Positions 48,901 through 63,900 are shown, numbered from the stretch's first letter. The stretch is 64,000 nt of DNA from Cyprinodon diabolis (GCA_030533445.1 CM060080.1:19545377-19609376), one strand, 5' to 3'. Program-made: numbers and translations. The notes: a model not told the origin generated them from the letters alone.

Positions 48901-51900
48901 TGTCTGTTATACAGAATTTGGTTTACAAGATAAACTTCCATCTTCAAGAATAGCATCTTTGTCTCAACTTTTTAGGTGAAATAATTTTTCCTCTTTTTTT
49001 TTTTTTTTTAGCTGCAGAAAAGGAGATAGAGAGACTGAAGAACATTTCAGAGGCAAGTATGAACAGAAGCAATGCGTTTCGTTATTATATCTGTATATTT
49101 TCTGCTGCTTATTGTTCTTTTATCTTCACTCTAAGGATGAGCCAAAGGAAGAGGTTGCGGACATCTTGGAGTTAAATACCATTATTGGGACGTTAAGGCA
49201 AGAAAAAGAAGCTCTGGAACAAGAAAAGGTTGGCTATACGGCTGCAACTAATAATTGTTTTGCTATACGATTAATATGTTGATTTTTAAAAAAAATATTT
49301 TTTCAATTAATCGATTAATAATCAGATAGCCAAAGGTTCCGTTAGACGGGCATAGGCTGTACTTTTTTTTGGCCCTTTTCAGGCCGATTCTCTAGCCCAG
49401 TTTCAGCCTCATTGTACGTCTTCTTATTAGATGTTAAAATCGCTAGTGAGCAAAGTAAAGCAACTTTCCTGAATGTTTTTATCCTCACAGCTTAACCTGC
49501 AGCACAGCCTGAAACTAGCAGAGGAGCAGACGGTTGGCCGTAACGCATCGTTGATGGAGTCTGATGAGGCAGAGTCTCTAGAGCATCTGAAGGTAGAGCT
49601 GGAGAGGAGAGAGAAGATCCTGAGAGCAACCGAGGAGGAACGCGACACCCTGATGTCTGAGCTGGAGGAGTTGGACCGACAGAACCAAGAAGTTACACAG
49701 GTCTGCTCTACAGCAGCGCCGTCTTCATTATCCAACTGTTTAATGATAGTTCAAATGATATATCTGAGTATAGTTATATAAAATCTTAAATAACCCCAAC
49801 TTTTTGGAACTACAAATTAAATATAAGTTCCAAATCAGACTTGGAAAAATGTCTTTGGACCCCTGGTAAAAATGTATATCAGGTATTTGTTCATCTTTTC
49901 AGACAAGAGAGGACAAATTTCTGTTTAAAAAACTTTAAATGATAAAGACCCCCAATAGTTCTTTCAAACCAATATTTATTTTGATTATTACATTACTTTT
50001 TTTTTTTATCAAAGTAGCTAGAGGCCTTCTATTGGTAATCCATTTACTTCCTTACCCTGGGGTGTTAATCTGATCTGACAGAGCCTCACTTCCGTAAATT
50101 TGTTTGATCCAGGCGGGAAAAAAAACTCAACTATCTGCTGCCACAATGCAGACTGAGCAGATAAAGGATATAAAAAATAAAATGAATAGCAAAAAACACA
50201 TTTTCTCTGTAAATATTTACTCAAACTATAACAGTTTGCTTTGATCAGACAGAACTACGGCCTGTACATACTTATTACTTTAGCCATGAAAGAGAGATTT
50301 TTTAAATTGAATTACCAAACTTTTTCACAGTAAAACAATCTAAATCAGAAATTGACAAATTAATGATTGAACTTCCATGTTATTTTGCCAAAAGAAACAA
50401 GTTATGTTAGGGAACCGGGCTGCTATTTTTTTTCTATTTCTCCTAGTCTGTATTCAGTGCAATATGAAAGCTTAGGAATTACCTGCTGATATGTATTTAG
50501 CAACGTAATGAGTAATAATTGAGTTTATTTACATCACTATTTCAGCATTTCATCACAGCGAAGGAGCAGCTCTCTGGACAGTTGAAGGAAGCGGAGGCAG
50601 AGCTGATCAGAACAACTGCAGAGCTCAACACCACCAAGGACCTGAAAAGAGCACTAGAGCAGGAGCTGGAGACCCAGAAAGAGAAAATGAGCCAAAGCGC
50701 GTTCACCCTTAATGACCTCCACATGAGCAAACAACAGCTGGAACAGACGACGAAGGAGCTGAAGGATGCACTGGGACGTGCACAGGAGCAGAGTCGGGAA
50801 GCGCGCAGAGAAGTGGCTGAGCTGAAGAAGAGTCTGCAGGAGCGAGAGGAGGAGTTAGCTTCTGCTGAAGCAGAGAGGCATGTAGCGGGTGGACAGAGCG
50901 AGGCTGAGAGAGTCAAGGAAGAGCTGGAAGGGAAGGAGAGGGAGCTATCAGATCTCAGGAAAGAAATGGGAGAAATGAGGAGCGTCTATGAAAAGGGGAA
51001 GTCTGAGGAGTACGAGCTGAAGATGGAGAAGAGGAGGATGAAGGAGGAACAGGAGAAGGCTTTAGAGAAGGTAGAAGAGCTAAACAGGCAGCTGAAAGAA
51101 AACCAGACGTCTCTTAACAGGATGGTGAAGGAGAAGGATACTCGTATTGAAGCTTTGAAGCTGGAGAAGAATCAACTTGAAGTTGAGCTGTTCCAGGCAG
51201 AGAGAACGCTATCAGAGCAGGTCAGACAGTACCAGCAGACCATAGAGGAACTGACCCGAGCCCGATCCCTGGACGCCTCAGCTCTGCAGACCGAGCACGA
51301 GACTGCAATCAAACTAAACCAGGATAAAGATCTGGAGATCGCCAAGCTGAGGAGAGACATGGACCAGCTGGCGTCAGACCATAGAGACACTAACGAGATG
51401 CTGTCAATCACAGTCGCAGGGCAGAAGCAGCTGACTGACCTGCTCCAGGAGAAGGATGCCTTTGTGGAAACTTTGAAGCAAAACGCTGCAGATTTACAGA
51501 AGGAGATGGAGAACAGGGAATCTGTCATGAGCAAAGAGGTAGAAATCCTCAAACAAGCCGTGGAGGAAAAGGATAAACAGCTGGGTGGGATGAAGGAGGA
51601 GAACAGCCATTTGAAAGAGGAGATCGATCGACTGAAGGATCAGCAGAGCAGACCTCAGCCTCTGGCTGAACCCAAAACACTGGATATCATTACAGAGCTG
51701 GAGACTGAGATCACCCAGCTGAAATCCTCCAGGAATGGTTTGGAGGAAGAGCTTCGGTCCCTCAAAAGAACGTTGGAGGAGCAGCAGGTCTCTATGCAGA
51801 CGCTGCAGAGCGAGCTTGAACAGGCCCACAGCCGCCATCAGCAGACCGCTCTCAACTATGACCGACTCATTCATGCAAAAGATGAAGAAATAACCCGCCT

Positions 51901-54900
51901 CCAGCAAAGTTTGGATCTGCTCAGTGAGGGTCACCTTCCAGCTTTCCAGGGAGAAGTTATCCTCCAGGAGGAAAAGACGCAATCTCTAAACCAGGAGAAT
52001 GGCAATGAGAAGCACGACCTGTCCAAGGTGGAGATAGAGAAACTGGTTCGAGGCATCAAGGAGAAAGAGACTGAGATCAGCCAGCTGAATGAGAAGAACC
52101 TGTCACTCACCAGGCAGCTGGATCAGCTGGTGGTCTCTCACAACGAAGTTGGCAAACTCTCTCATTTGATCCAACAGAAAGATCTGGAAATCCAGGCGCT
52201 TCACGCTCGGGTCACGACGGGACACAACCAGGACGTAATTTATTTACAACAGCAGCTGCAGGCGTTTGCCGTGGAGAGAGAACAGATGTTAGCTGTTCTT
52301 AATGAGAAGACCAGAGAGAACAGCCAGCTCCGGTCCGACTACCACCGCCTCATGGACATCGTGGCCGCGAAGGAAGCCGCTTTGGCGAAGCTTCAGCAGG
52401 AGAATCAGCGCCTCTCCAACATGAGTGATCCCTCTGGAAGCCAAGAAATGTTCAAGGAGACGATCCAAAACCTGTCTCGAATTATCAGGGAGAAGGACAT
52501 CGAAATTGATGCTCTGACTCAGAAGTGTCAAACCTTAGTGACCGTCTTGCAGTCTACAGGAGGCGAGCCAGGCGCTGCATCTGGGGGGGTCAGCAGCAAC
52601 CAGTTTAAGGAGCTGCTCCAGGAAAGGGACATCTTGAAGCAGCAGGTGAAGAAGATGGAGGAGTGGAAGCAGCAGGTGATCACAACTGTCAAGAACATGC
52701 AGCACGAGTCCGCACAGCTGCACGAAGAGCTGATTGCGCTGCAGAGCCAGGTCTCTGCCGACAGCGACTGTAGCTCCAAGCTGTCTGTGGACTACGCTCG
52801 TTTGATCCAAAGCTATGAGCAGAAGGAGAAGAGGCTGGGAGGTCTAAGCCTTGAACTTGCACAGGTACAGCAGACCATCAGTCAGCTCAGCACCACCAAG
52901 GACGTTCTGCTGGGTAAACTGGATAGCGTTGTGCAGACCCCCGAGGCGGCGGCCACCCAGTCCAGCAGTCGCTTTCTAACAGCCGAGGCCCAAACACAAC
53001 AAAATGTCTCTCCTATAAACGACAACCTGCGGAGAGATGCTGAAGCTCTGCAAGCACAACTGGTAGAGAAAGAAAACCTGATAAGGACACTTCAGGAAAA
53101 CAACCACCGGCTCTCCAACGCAGCGTCCAACTCGGAGAGCGAACAGAAGAGCCAGGCGGAGGAGGTTCGTCAGATCCGAGAGAGACTGGAGTCCCTGCAG
53201 AGGTCCGTGAGGGAGAAAGACCTGCTAATAAAAACCAAAGGAGACCAGTTCAGCCAAGTGAGTGAAGCGTTGCACAACCGTGAAAACGACAACGAGGTGT
53301 TAAAGCAAGCCGTGAACAACCTGAAGGAGCGCGCCCTCATCTTGGAAATGGATGCGAAAAAGCTGAAGGAAGAGAACGAGGCAGTGGCTGCTCGCTCTCG
53401 AGAAAAAGAGTCAGAGTTTAGAGCTCTGCAGGAAACAAACATGCGAGTTTCTCTTCTGCTCAGAGAGAAGGAGTTTGAACTAAGTGCAACAAGCGAGAAG
53501 GCGGCCACGGTGGAGAGGATGCTGAAGGACAAAGAGCTGGTCAGTTTGGAAAAAGTCCAGCATTGAGACAATAAATAAAATCCTTAAATGAATGATTTTT
53601 ACTGATGCTGATTGTGTCTCAGGGTAAATCTGGGGAACTGAACCAACTCCTGAATGAGCTGAAGTCCATGCAGGAGAAAGCGGTGATGTTCCAGCAGGAG
53701 AGAGATCAGATGATGATGGCGCTTAAGCAGAAGCAAATGGAAAGCACTGCACTTCAGTCTGAGGTAAGTTTAAACACCTGTGGTTTTAGTTTTAAAAGGG
53801 AAGAGAGTGAAACGGGATTTTAGTAATGACATTCACATCAATAAAAAACCTGCAAGACAAACGGTTTCATTTTCTGCAAAGATGCTTGTTACTGAGAAGA
53901 CTTTCTGCTATTCACAGCTGCAACATACCAGGGAAAAAGAGCAGCGCCTCAACCTGGAGCTGGAACGCCTGCGGAACCACCTGTTGGAGATTGAAGATTC
54001 GTACACAAGAGAAGCCCTTGCTGCAGAGGACCGAGAGACAGAGCTGCGCCGGCGGGTGGCATTGCTGGATGAGAAACTGGCCACATCCTCAAATGCTGTG
54101 GAAAATGCCAGGTTTGCATAAATCAATTTATCTTTTCACGCTTTTCCTGAAACTGCTAGCTGTAATGATTTATTCCTTCTGAGCACATTCTCGTCCATCA
54201 TTTTTATTTATTTATTTTTTATTCTATAAGCCTCCTGCTCTTGTTTCCAGCCAACAGGCCAGCATGCAGGTAGAGTCGCTACAGGAACAGCTGAGCAATG
54301 CGGTGAAGCAGAGAGACCACGCACTTGCTCAACTCAGAACCTCTCAGGAACAAGTCCGACAGTACGCAGTATCGCTCTCCAACCTGCAGATGGTGCTAGA
54401 GCAATTCCAACAAGGCAAGTTAACAGAGTCGGCTTCTTGTAAAGTTGCAATAAGACTTTATTTTATTGTATTAATTATTACTCTCTCTTTTTTCATGTCA
54501 GAGGAGAAAGCCATGTACTCTGCAGAACTTGAGAAGCACAAAAAGGAGAAGGATGAGTGGAGAAGAAAAGCTCTGCTGCTGGAAGACCAAGCGTCTGCCC
54601 TTCAGGTAAATGGGTGCAAAGTAAATGCAGAAGAACGTTGCAGTAAAATGTTCCCATTTACTGATTTTACTTCTTACAGGTAAACTTGGATGAAGCCAAC
54701 GTTGCTCTAGATTCAGCATCTCGTCTCACGGATCAGATCGATCAGAAAGAAGAGCAAATTGAGGAGCTAAAGAAACAAGGTGAGATGCAGGTGGATTTTT
54801 TTTCCCCATCCGACTATAAAGGCCTATTCAGCAATCATGAATTTGTTCCCATACCTTCTTGTTTAACCCCAGTGTCCTCAACTATTTTCACTTTTTGTAT

Positions 54901-57900
54901 TCCTTTTGGTACTAGTATATTTTAAAAGTTTATACAGATACATTTCCATATAAACCTTGAAGCAGGGGGGGATTTACCATTAGGCAATACTAGGCGGTTG
55001 CCTAGGGCCCCGAGTTCCTAGGGGCCCCATAAAACTCTGTTTCTATGTATGATTAATACAACTATTCCTTATTTGTGCACATTAATTATATTTTTGATAA
55101 AAATTCTTTTGCTAAAATGCCATCAAAATGCTGATAATATAAAGTGTGTCTCAGCCCCCCCTTCAGTGTCCACCATATTGGACCAGTCCATTTTGCTGCA
55201 CATGTTCAGAAAGGTCCAAACAGACAGCAGCAAACCATTTGAAAACAAACGATGCAAAGAGCAGTTTTGCCAACTTAGTGCTGTAGTCGCTGTATTTAGC
55301 CACTTTTCAGACCCCTCTAGCACTTTGATACAAAAAAAGCACCTAGCACCAAATCTAGCTACTTTTTTCTTCTACTGGAGACTTTGGAGACAACATCTAA
55401 AAGCAGCGAACTCTGCTCTCCAGAGCAAGTAGATTGGTAACCCCGCCTCCTGCTCGCCTCTATCTTGTCTGCTGTCATGATTCATGCAGCTATTATTTCA
55501 TCCAAATGAAAAATGGAGAACAGAGAAGCAGATGATCATGGCTTGTCTACATTGAAAAGAAGGACTGGGTTATTTACTTTTGCCGTTGCCTTTTTGGAAA
55601 CACAGGAAGGAGCAATCAGCTAAGTGAGCTTAGTGCTTGGAAAAAATCTTTCATTCCTTTAGAGATAGCATGAAAAGTCAGCTGAGTAGAACAGAGAATG
55701 GATGTCTATTCTATTAACATTTCTCTATCTGTAGAATGGGTCTGTTATATGTGCTGTCTTGTGAATTCAGAGGGCCCCTGCCTGTCTTTGCCTAGGGCCC
55801 CACATTTCCTAAATCCGCCCCTGCCTTGAAGTCTAACATTTAATCTATCACACTGATCACACCAAAATAACAGAGCAATCATTGAGGTTTTTCCTTAGAA
55901 TCAGCCGACCACCTTCCCTCACTGTAAACCATGAATCGGTGAAACAAAATTGCTCTAAATTAAAGAAAATTGATCATTGTTTTTTTTATTTTCATTTTAG
56001 CCAAGAAACATCCCCGAGCTAAGAACTAAAGAATGAATGTGTTGTACTTGGAAAAACATATTAGGGCAAACCTCTGAAAAAAAAAAACTAAATATGATTT
56101 TGGCCTACATACTGAGTTATTGGGTTATGAAAAACAAACAGAAAAAATGTCCCTATGACCTCATCTCAAAACTGACCTACAGAGTAAATGTATTTATACG
56201 TCTCACTCTTATCAGGTATAGAATTACATCACAGCAAATTCTCAGACTGTTTTTGTTTCAGGGTTATTTAGTTCAGGCCTGCTTTAGTTCAGGCCTGAAT
56301 TGAGCCTTTATCTTTACCTTACTGGTCTATATATACTTACTATGGCATATCTGGAAAAAATAACTCTAGCTTCCTTGCTGCTGGCCATCTTTGTCCACAT
56401 TTCATGTTTTTATGATTGTTAAAATTGATAAAATTTATGAAAAACAGGTATTGCATCCTTTACCCCAACATTAGATGTTCTGATTTAGTTGTTTAGTTTG
56501 CCACCATAGATGCACCAAGCGAAGATCTAAAGGAATAATTGTGCTGATTATGGCCTAAACTTCTGCAAAGATTGATATCATGTTTGCAGAAGAAACATGA
56601 AATATGTTTCATTAGATTTTCTTTGTGGAATCCCCACAGTAATCTTTGTTTGTATTGCAGTGGAAGTGAGGCAGGAGATGTTGGAGGAGGCACAAAAGAA
56701 ACTCATGAACCTTCTGAACAGCACAGAAGGAAAGATAGACAAGTAAGTTGAGCTTTTATGTCACATCTTTTTATTAATACTGTTAGATTAGGATTCAAAA
56801 AAAAAAAAAACTTTAGATCAGAAATGTCTAACACACGCGTTATACAATGCCTTAACACATTTCTGTCTACAAAGAATTTAAAATGTTTGCATCCTGGTAG
56901 TCTTGAGACGATTGTCACTATATAATTAAACTGGATTGAAGAAATACAGTTTTGCGACATGGCTGTAAATTTGATACCAAAACAGTTTTACAGTTTTTTG
57001 CTGTTAAATGTTTGGAAAATGAACTGTTATCTAGTCAGCACTGGTCAGAAATTGTGAATATCTGATCTTCAGGTTATAGTAAAGCTTTTAATAAGTTACT
57101 GGTATGGAATTTGGCTTATGATAAACTAGGAATGTAAAATAACAGCAATGCAAAATATTGATTTTACTAAGAAAAGCAAAGAAGATATGTTTATAAAGTT
57201 AACTTTAAATAATATATATATAATTTGCCAAATATTCACAATTTGTTCTGCTAGCATTGCATTACTGGAGGAGTTAGAGGCATTTCTTAACTCTGAGTTG
57301 TTCGAAATGCTGCCAAAATTCACCGGTCCATCATGGTCCGTCACTTTCATCAATAGTGAAAGTTTATCTTTTTGGTTTGTGTTGAGTCTTGTTGCCATTT
57401 GCTAATAGGGATGGGTCTGTGTGCATTCAAGCAGTTTTGTTTTATTTATTTTTTTTTTTTATTCAACAATGAAAAACAAAACAAAAACACTAGTATTTTT
57501 TTTTTTTGTTATTGACCCAAAATCAGAAAAATAAACCATTACATTCCTCCTCAATGGCGAGTTCCTGAAATCATGATGAAATCTGTAAACTGTTATCAAT
57601 GAGGGCTGATCCTTTCTGGTGAACTTTGAAAAAACTTAGCAGCAGATCTAAAAAAGTTTAAAAATAAAATGGCCTGGTTCTTTTTTCCATTTTGAGATGG
57701 AAGGACTAAATGTTTAACCCTGAATTGTCATTATTCAGCGTTGTGTTTGCTGTTCCGTCTGCAGGGTTCTGATGCGCAACCTGTTTTTGGGTTACTTCCA
57801 CACACCCAAAACGAAGCGGGCCGACGTGCTCAGGCTCATGGGAAGTGTGCTGGGACTGAGCCGAGAACAAGTCGATCAGGTTAGAGCTCCAGCTTGCTCT

Positions 57901-60900
57901 TATCCTCAGGAAAAAGCATATTTGAAAAAATACCAGGAAGCATACCAGGAAAAAATATATATATTGTCCAATTATATATATATATACATTTTACAATTCT
58001 GCTATCTATGTGAGGCAATTAGAAAACTGAAAAATGTTTTTTTTGAAAAAAAAAGTTTTTATTTTTTGGATATCACATGTCTACTACAGTGGACATCGGA
58101 ACTCCATACATTTGAAAACTGAGCCTTCATGGCAACGAGTTACTCGAAAAGAAAAACCTTGCAACTTTAACACAACAGTGAGCTTACCATCAAAATAACT
58201 GTCCATTACTTTTAGTTTAGTTTTGCTGTTTTTATATAGTATGATAATAATAATAATATTGGAAATTTCTTGATCACACACTGAAGAAATTTAGCTCTGT
58301 ATCTAAGGATTATCTAAGTAGTACTTTGAAGTCGATGAACTTCTTTGGTTACTTCGCAGTCACTCTTGCACTGAAGCCATGAATTGGTGATGGCCAGGTC
58401 AAAAAAGTGGAAAATTGCATGCTCTGTCCATTTACGAGTGCGAGATGCCATCTTGTAGAAACTCAACATCCGGTCCCTCGAGTCCATGCCACCCACGTTT
58501 TTGTTGTACTGAGCAACTGGACAAACACTTTTTTCTTCTTGGACAATTTTCTGCATGTCTTTTGAGGTTCAATGCCATAGGCAGAGGATGCCATAACAAC
58601 TGGCTTGTTGTCCAACCACTTTATTACTGCAAGTTCGGGAGTGCTTCATCTGAATACCATCTCTGAATCCCCTCTTCCTTTCTTTTAAAAATCTTTGTAC
58701 CCTAGGATCTTGTTACTGTTATTCATTATGATTCCAGTTCCAGTCAGGCCTTTTGTTATGAGGATGTCAAGGAGGTTTAATGTTATAAAGAACCAGTCAA
58801 AGAACAGTTGGGTTCCTGCGGGGAACAAACTCTGCCAAGTAAGAGGTACACACTGCTGCACCAGGCATTAACCAGTAAATGGACACATTAGCTCATCCAT
58901 GCACAATTTCTCCATTCTAGGAAGACTCTGATATCCTTGCCTTATTTTTGTCAAGAGGGGCCTGATTCTCAACAAGAGATCAGTTCTTTTATCCTCGTCT
59001 GAAACATCAAGGTCGGTGACGACCTTAAAGGAATTTCTCAACTTGTAAAAGTGATTTCTGTTCATGGATTCTGCCACAATTTGAACTCTGGTGTTTGAGG
59101 TCCAATATTTTTTTAATGTTTGGATATACTAGACAGCCCATGTAAATTGAGTTTCCAAATTACGTCTTCAGTTCTTCACACATCGTTTTTAGTGTTGCTT
59201 CAGACACAGGACTTCACGCTGATTTGTGCACTGCACCATTTGTTCGAACACAGAGTCATCAATTTACTGCTTAAAATAATCCTTTGGGGTCCTGTTTTGG
59301 CGTGTCATGACATCATTGTTCTGAATAATGGGATGATCATCAAAGTTGGAATTTGAATATAAAAAAAATAGAGAAAAATAAAGTCTGTTATGAATCGTAT
59401 TATTAGTTATATTTTATTATAGTTATTTGAGAAAATGTTACCCTTTTAGAAAATAAACTCAAGGCCTTCACAGTGGTCGCCTATGGGATGTGGACTGTCC
59501 TGCTTGATCTGACTCGTCTGCATCTGCAGGCCCTGTCTGAATTTCATTCTCAGAATTCTCTAAATCATCTCCGTCTGATTCTCCCTCAAACACTGGATCT
59601 TGATTTTTCTTCATCAATATCACTTAATATCTGAGTTTTTATCTACAATCCACAGTAAAATTATCTCTACATCTGAAGATGAGTATCTTTCACACAAAAT
59701 GGTGGAAATACCTTCAAATATCCACTACAGAGGACATTTTTTAAACACTGAAATACTATTTTAAAAGACTTCAAATAATTAAAAAGATGTTTCTATGTGT
59801 TGTTAAGACACTTGTATAAGATATGCAAACAACCTTTCAAGGCTAAATTAACCAAAAAATATATATATTTTGCACTCACTTTTGGTCTTCCTGTAAAATG
59901 GGCTTGAATTGATGGACGCCATTTTCTGGGTGAGGAAGATAAATGTACCAAAGCCCCATCCCTTCACGTTTACTATAATTGAAAACCCTTAATGTCCTCT
60001 GTAGATACCAAAAGGAGTTAACTGTGTAATCTGCAGTGGAAAGGAGATATTCAGGTTTATCAATGTCCTCCACAGAGGACAAATTTGTATTACTGGTAGT
60101 CAGGAGGAGGCTAATTTCTTAAAGAAACGTTGTCTTGCCTGCAAGCTGAATTCTGGCTGTATTTGTTCATTCACAAACACACAGCACTTCATCTTGTCCC
60201 ACTGGCCATTAGAGAACAGACCCCAGGATGGGTTCCCCAATCAGACTATTATGATTCATGGTGGGAAGAAGAGTCCAGATCAAAACAAACATGGCAGCAC
60301 AGGAGGAAGCACACACACACACAGCTGCTGCTGTCACATCTGTTTAGTCTGATTTCATCTTAGAAAGGGAGGAACAAGAAAGTGAAGAAGATTGTTGAGT
60401 GGAAGCAGCAGGTGGTCAAAACTCCAGTTTGGCCTCTTAAGTTGTACTGAATGAAAGTTTTATTTTCTAACTGTGGAATGCAGTTAGCAGCTGAGTTTCC
60501 ATTGTGCCCAAAACCATGTGGATCTTCCTTAGATTTCAAAACTGTAAATTATTCCAATTGTGGTATTTCCATTAAATAGGAAGTACAATTAAAATTGTGC
60601 CTGAATACGTTTTTTTATGCGATAACTGATACAACATGCCAGCGGCGGATGTGGACACAGGAGATGTATCCATATTTCAGCCACGGCTCTAGTGCTAATG
60701 AAAATACTTCTGTTTAAAGAGCGTCTTTCTCTTAACTTTGAGCCGGAATCGTCTCACTGTGTCTCACGTCACCCCTTTCTGATCAGACTTTTACAGTGCT
60801 GACACAATGTGGTTAAGGTAGGTGCTTCCTGAAGGGAGCCTTCTTATGTAGATTATCTCAAGTTGCTCGTCTTTACACGTCAGGGGAGGGGCTGCTTCTC

Positions 60901-63900
60901 AGACAGCAGAACTCATGAGGATTCATGCATGAAACTGGGAAATACTTATTTCGACGAAGAAATGCCATTATAACGAAGGTAAAAGCTCAAATTAGTTGAT
61001 TTTTTTTTTTTATGATATATACCTTTTACACAAGTTTGAAAATCTGCTTTTCTGGATTAAGAAAATATAGATATGCATTTCTGCTCTCTGTTAGCTTTGG
61101 AAGAAGAAACAAGTTTAAATTTGTTTTGCAAGAACCAAACTATGATTATTTAGCTAATCTAATAAACCCATTAGAAGCAGAAAGTTTTTTTCTCTGATTA
61201 AGATCTAATCATCTTCATATGAAAGCATCCTAACCCTCATTGGTTTAGCTCTAAATCTAAATCATATGACGTTTTCTTCAGAACCATTTTTCTACTAAAA
61301 AAGAAACTGCCCTGCAATTAAAGTCCTACAGCCCCTAAATAAGTACTCAGAGCTCAGGCCTGAAAAAGAAAGTGTCGTTCCTTTCCAGATCTTTTTGGCT
61401 GGGGGCATTATGGGAGTCCATCCAGGGATTCCGAGGAGTATTACCCAACACCCTTAAAGGGAAACGCATACAAAGTAAAAGGCAATCAGCCCCTTAGAAG
61501 AGCCACTTTTATTACCTTTAAGCTCCCTGTATGTTTTTCCCCTTCTTTGCCTCATCTCCTGGTAAAACTATTTAAACTTTTCCATTTTACAGAAGCCAAG
61601 AGTCCCATAAAAATCTTCAGACTTTGAAGAAAGCAATTCAGTTCCTTTTGATTTGTCTATTAATCCTTACTCTTCCAGGCAGCCTAATACTAACCCAATA
61701 ATTATTTAGAATTTTACAGATGGTGAAGGATTATAGTTAATACAAATAAAATGAGTAAGATAATTTGAAGAGTACATTATGTTCATAAAATGCTTTAAAA
61801 AACTTAAATTATAGCTTTTTTATATTTGGATTAAGTGCAGAATTCTGACACCTGTTCAAATGCTGGACGTTCATATACTTCATGGTAGTTAATTTATCTG
61901 AATTTTAAATATTTTCTTTAGGAAATTATTCTATTTTAATCATTAGACAAATCAAAGTTTACATTGATGCTCCAAATTTAACCTTTCTTTTTTATGAATG
62001 ACCCCTGAATGCTATCTGTTCCTTGTTTACTTGATCTTCTACATTTTTGGCACACTAAAAGTTCTTCTTCATCGTCCTCTTTTTATGATAATACTTTGAT
62101 CTGTACTGAAACAGAGCTGCCCTACCCCTGAGAGTTCGATGCTCATTTTGCCTGGATGAAACCAAGACTATTTCATTGGTGTTTATATGAAAGAACAACT
62201 CATAGAAGCGAATAAATTAGAAAATGGTTTCACTTTTTTTTCTTTTTACAGATATCTGATAATGTTTGGTATTAAGTTATACTCTCCCTTCTACTCTTCA
62301 CTAAATTACCTCCAATGAAAAAACATGTTTTATAATAAAGTCCACCTGATTGTCAGTGAATCTCAGTTCAAATCCAACTGTTCAGAGAGCGTTTGTCAGA
62401 GAACATTAGTAATACCAAAAAACTAAGAGAAAGCTGCTTAATCTACCATCTTAAAATGGAAAGCATTGCAATGTTTAGAGGAAGCTGCCATGACAGCTGG
62501 CCAGCTATTAATCAGTTACGTAGGGTGACTCTGGAAGAGTTGCAGATACCCATTGCTCAGGTTGATAAAACAGCAGTTAGTTGTGCTCTTCACTATTTTG
62601 ATTATTGAGGAGCTGCAGAAATAAAACCCAGAAGTAACTGTTAGCTTTTTCCTCAACTAACTCATAACCTGGTATTTTTTCTATGCTTCTGAATTGTCTT
62701 TACATTCATGTTTAGTCATTTTAAAAGGGAAAAAAAGTAAATAGAGCTTATCTGGACTGCTTTTCATACTCTTGTCCTTGCAAGGGGACACAGGAGAATT
62801 TCACTTGTGTGAATGAGTGTTCATGCATATGTAGCGTTAGCAACATTAGCAGTTTTCCATCATGCTCTGGTCTCTTAATCAATAGGTAAAAAGTTAAACA
62901 AAGAAAAACTGTTACAGACTGCCTTCAAGTGAGTCCGTTTTTAGTGGAAATGGAGACGGGTGAGGTGAAAGCAAGCAGGCTAATGTTGGAGGAGGAAAAT
63001 GCCCCTGTGGTCTTTTCTGATTTGGAAATATGAAACAGCAATGTAAAACTAAACCACTGTCACTCCCTGGATTTTCCAGCAGGTTTTAACTGAAGTCAAA
63101 TGGCAAAAATATTCACAGTGTATTAAGTACCATGAGGGGCAGGAAGGTCTAAAGTCAATCAAAGGGGACGGTGTCCTGCAGCTTTTTGTTGTTTCCCTGG
63201 TTTAATGCGTCTGAATCAGTTGACTGCAATTCAGTAAACTGAACTGGTTTGTTAATCAACCATCAATAGAAATCAGCTTTGCTGAAGCAGGACAACATCT
63301 AAAAACTGTACAACAGTGACCCTCAAGGACATTTTTTGTACCCCCAGATGTAGGAGATGTTTCCTTCATCTGATGATGGGGCCTGAATGTGAACTTTGAT
63401 TTATAATCATTTTTAAAGTGAAATGTGATGGTGCTGTGGGGATGGTTTACTGTCAGAAAGGATAAAGTAATAAAAGAATGGATGGAGGCAGACTAGGTTA
63501 AAGCTGTTAGAGGTTGTAGATTGGGTTTGAAGTGCAGCTTCCGGTAGCACAGTGACCCTAAACAACCTAATTCAGATTAAGATTTTCTTCACCGATATTA
63601 TCCCTGCACTCAGACCTTTTTTTTGTATGTCTTTCTCCAGATGTTTGAGGACGATGGACGCCACGGGGTTACTGGTTGGGTATCAAGCTGGCTAGGAGGC
63701 AGAGGAGCGCAAAGTGTCCCAAATACTCCACAAAGGCCGACCAGTGGGCAGGGCCTGAATTCTGTAAGTTGAAAACTAGCCATCATCTACACGTATTTCC
63801 CAGTGATTTGATTCTTTAAAGTAGCTCCCTTTTCGTTGCAGTCGTTCTCTGAGATGTTTGTAAAGTTCTTGGAGATGGAGTCGACCCCGTCCCTTCCGGC

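Larger units (their letters stand above)
57880..63640 (+). other. trip11 intron 18
   Basis: 5.8-kb intron after the GRAB exon. The first 2.2 kb hold the piggyBac relic. From 60.1 to 63.64 kb I see only AT-rich DNA, a short AC run at 60309-60321 and no recognised element or gene. Confidence 0.6.

Noticed and set aside
50542..53571. Several minus-strand open frames of 80-160 codons within trip11 exon 11
   Set aside because: They are shadows of the 998-codon coiled-coil exon, whose Glu/Lys/Leu/Gln bias leaves the antisense frames free of stops. No family resemblance.
54780..54925. trip11 exon 16 reading on past 54779
   Set aside because: The donor GTGAGA at 54780 and the join to 56661 restore the conserved RQEMLEE block; the read-through frame is intron.
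55049..55432. 127-codon frame in trip11 intron 16
   Set aside because: Lies inside the bounded hAT element with no start context or known domain.
58314..59077. A nested host gene on the minus strand of trip11 intron 18
   Set aside because: The pieces match piggyBac transposase landmarks and have broken frames.
60100..63640. Hidden exon in the 5.8-kb trip11 intron
   Set aside because: Exons 18 and 19 join in phase and match the mammalian order (VDQ to MFEDDGR), so no exon is missing.
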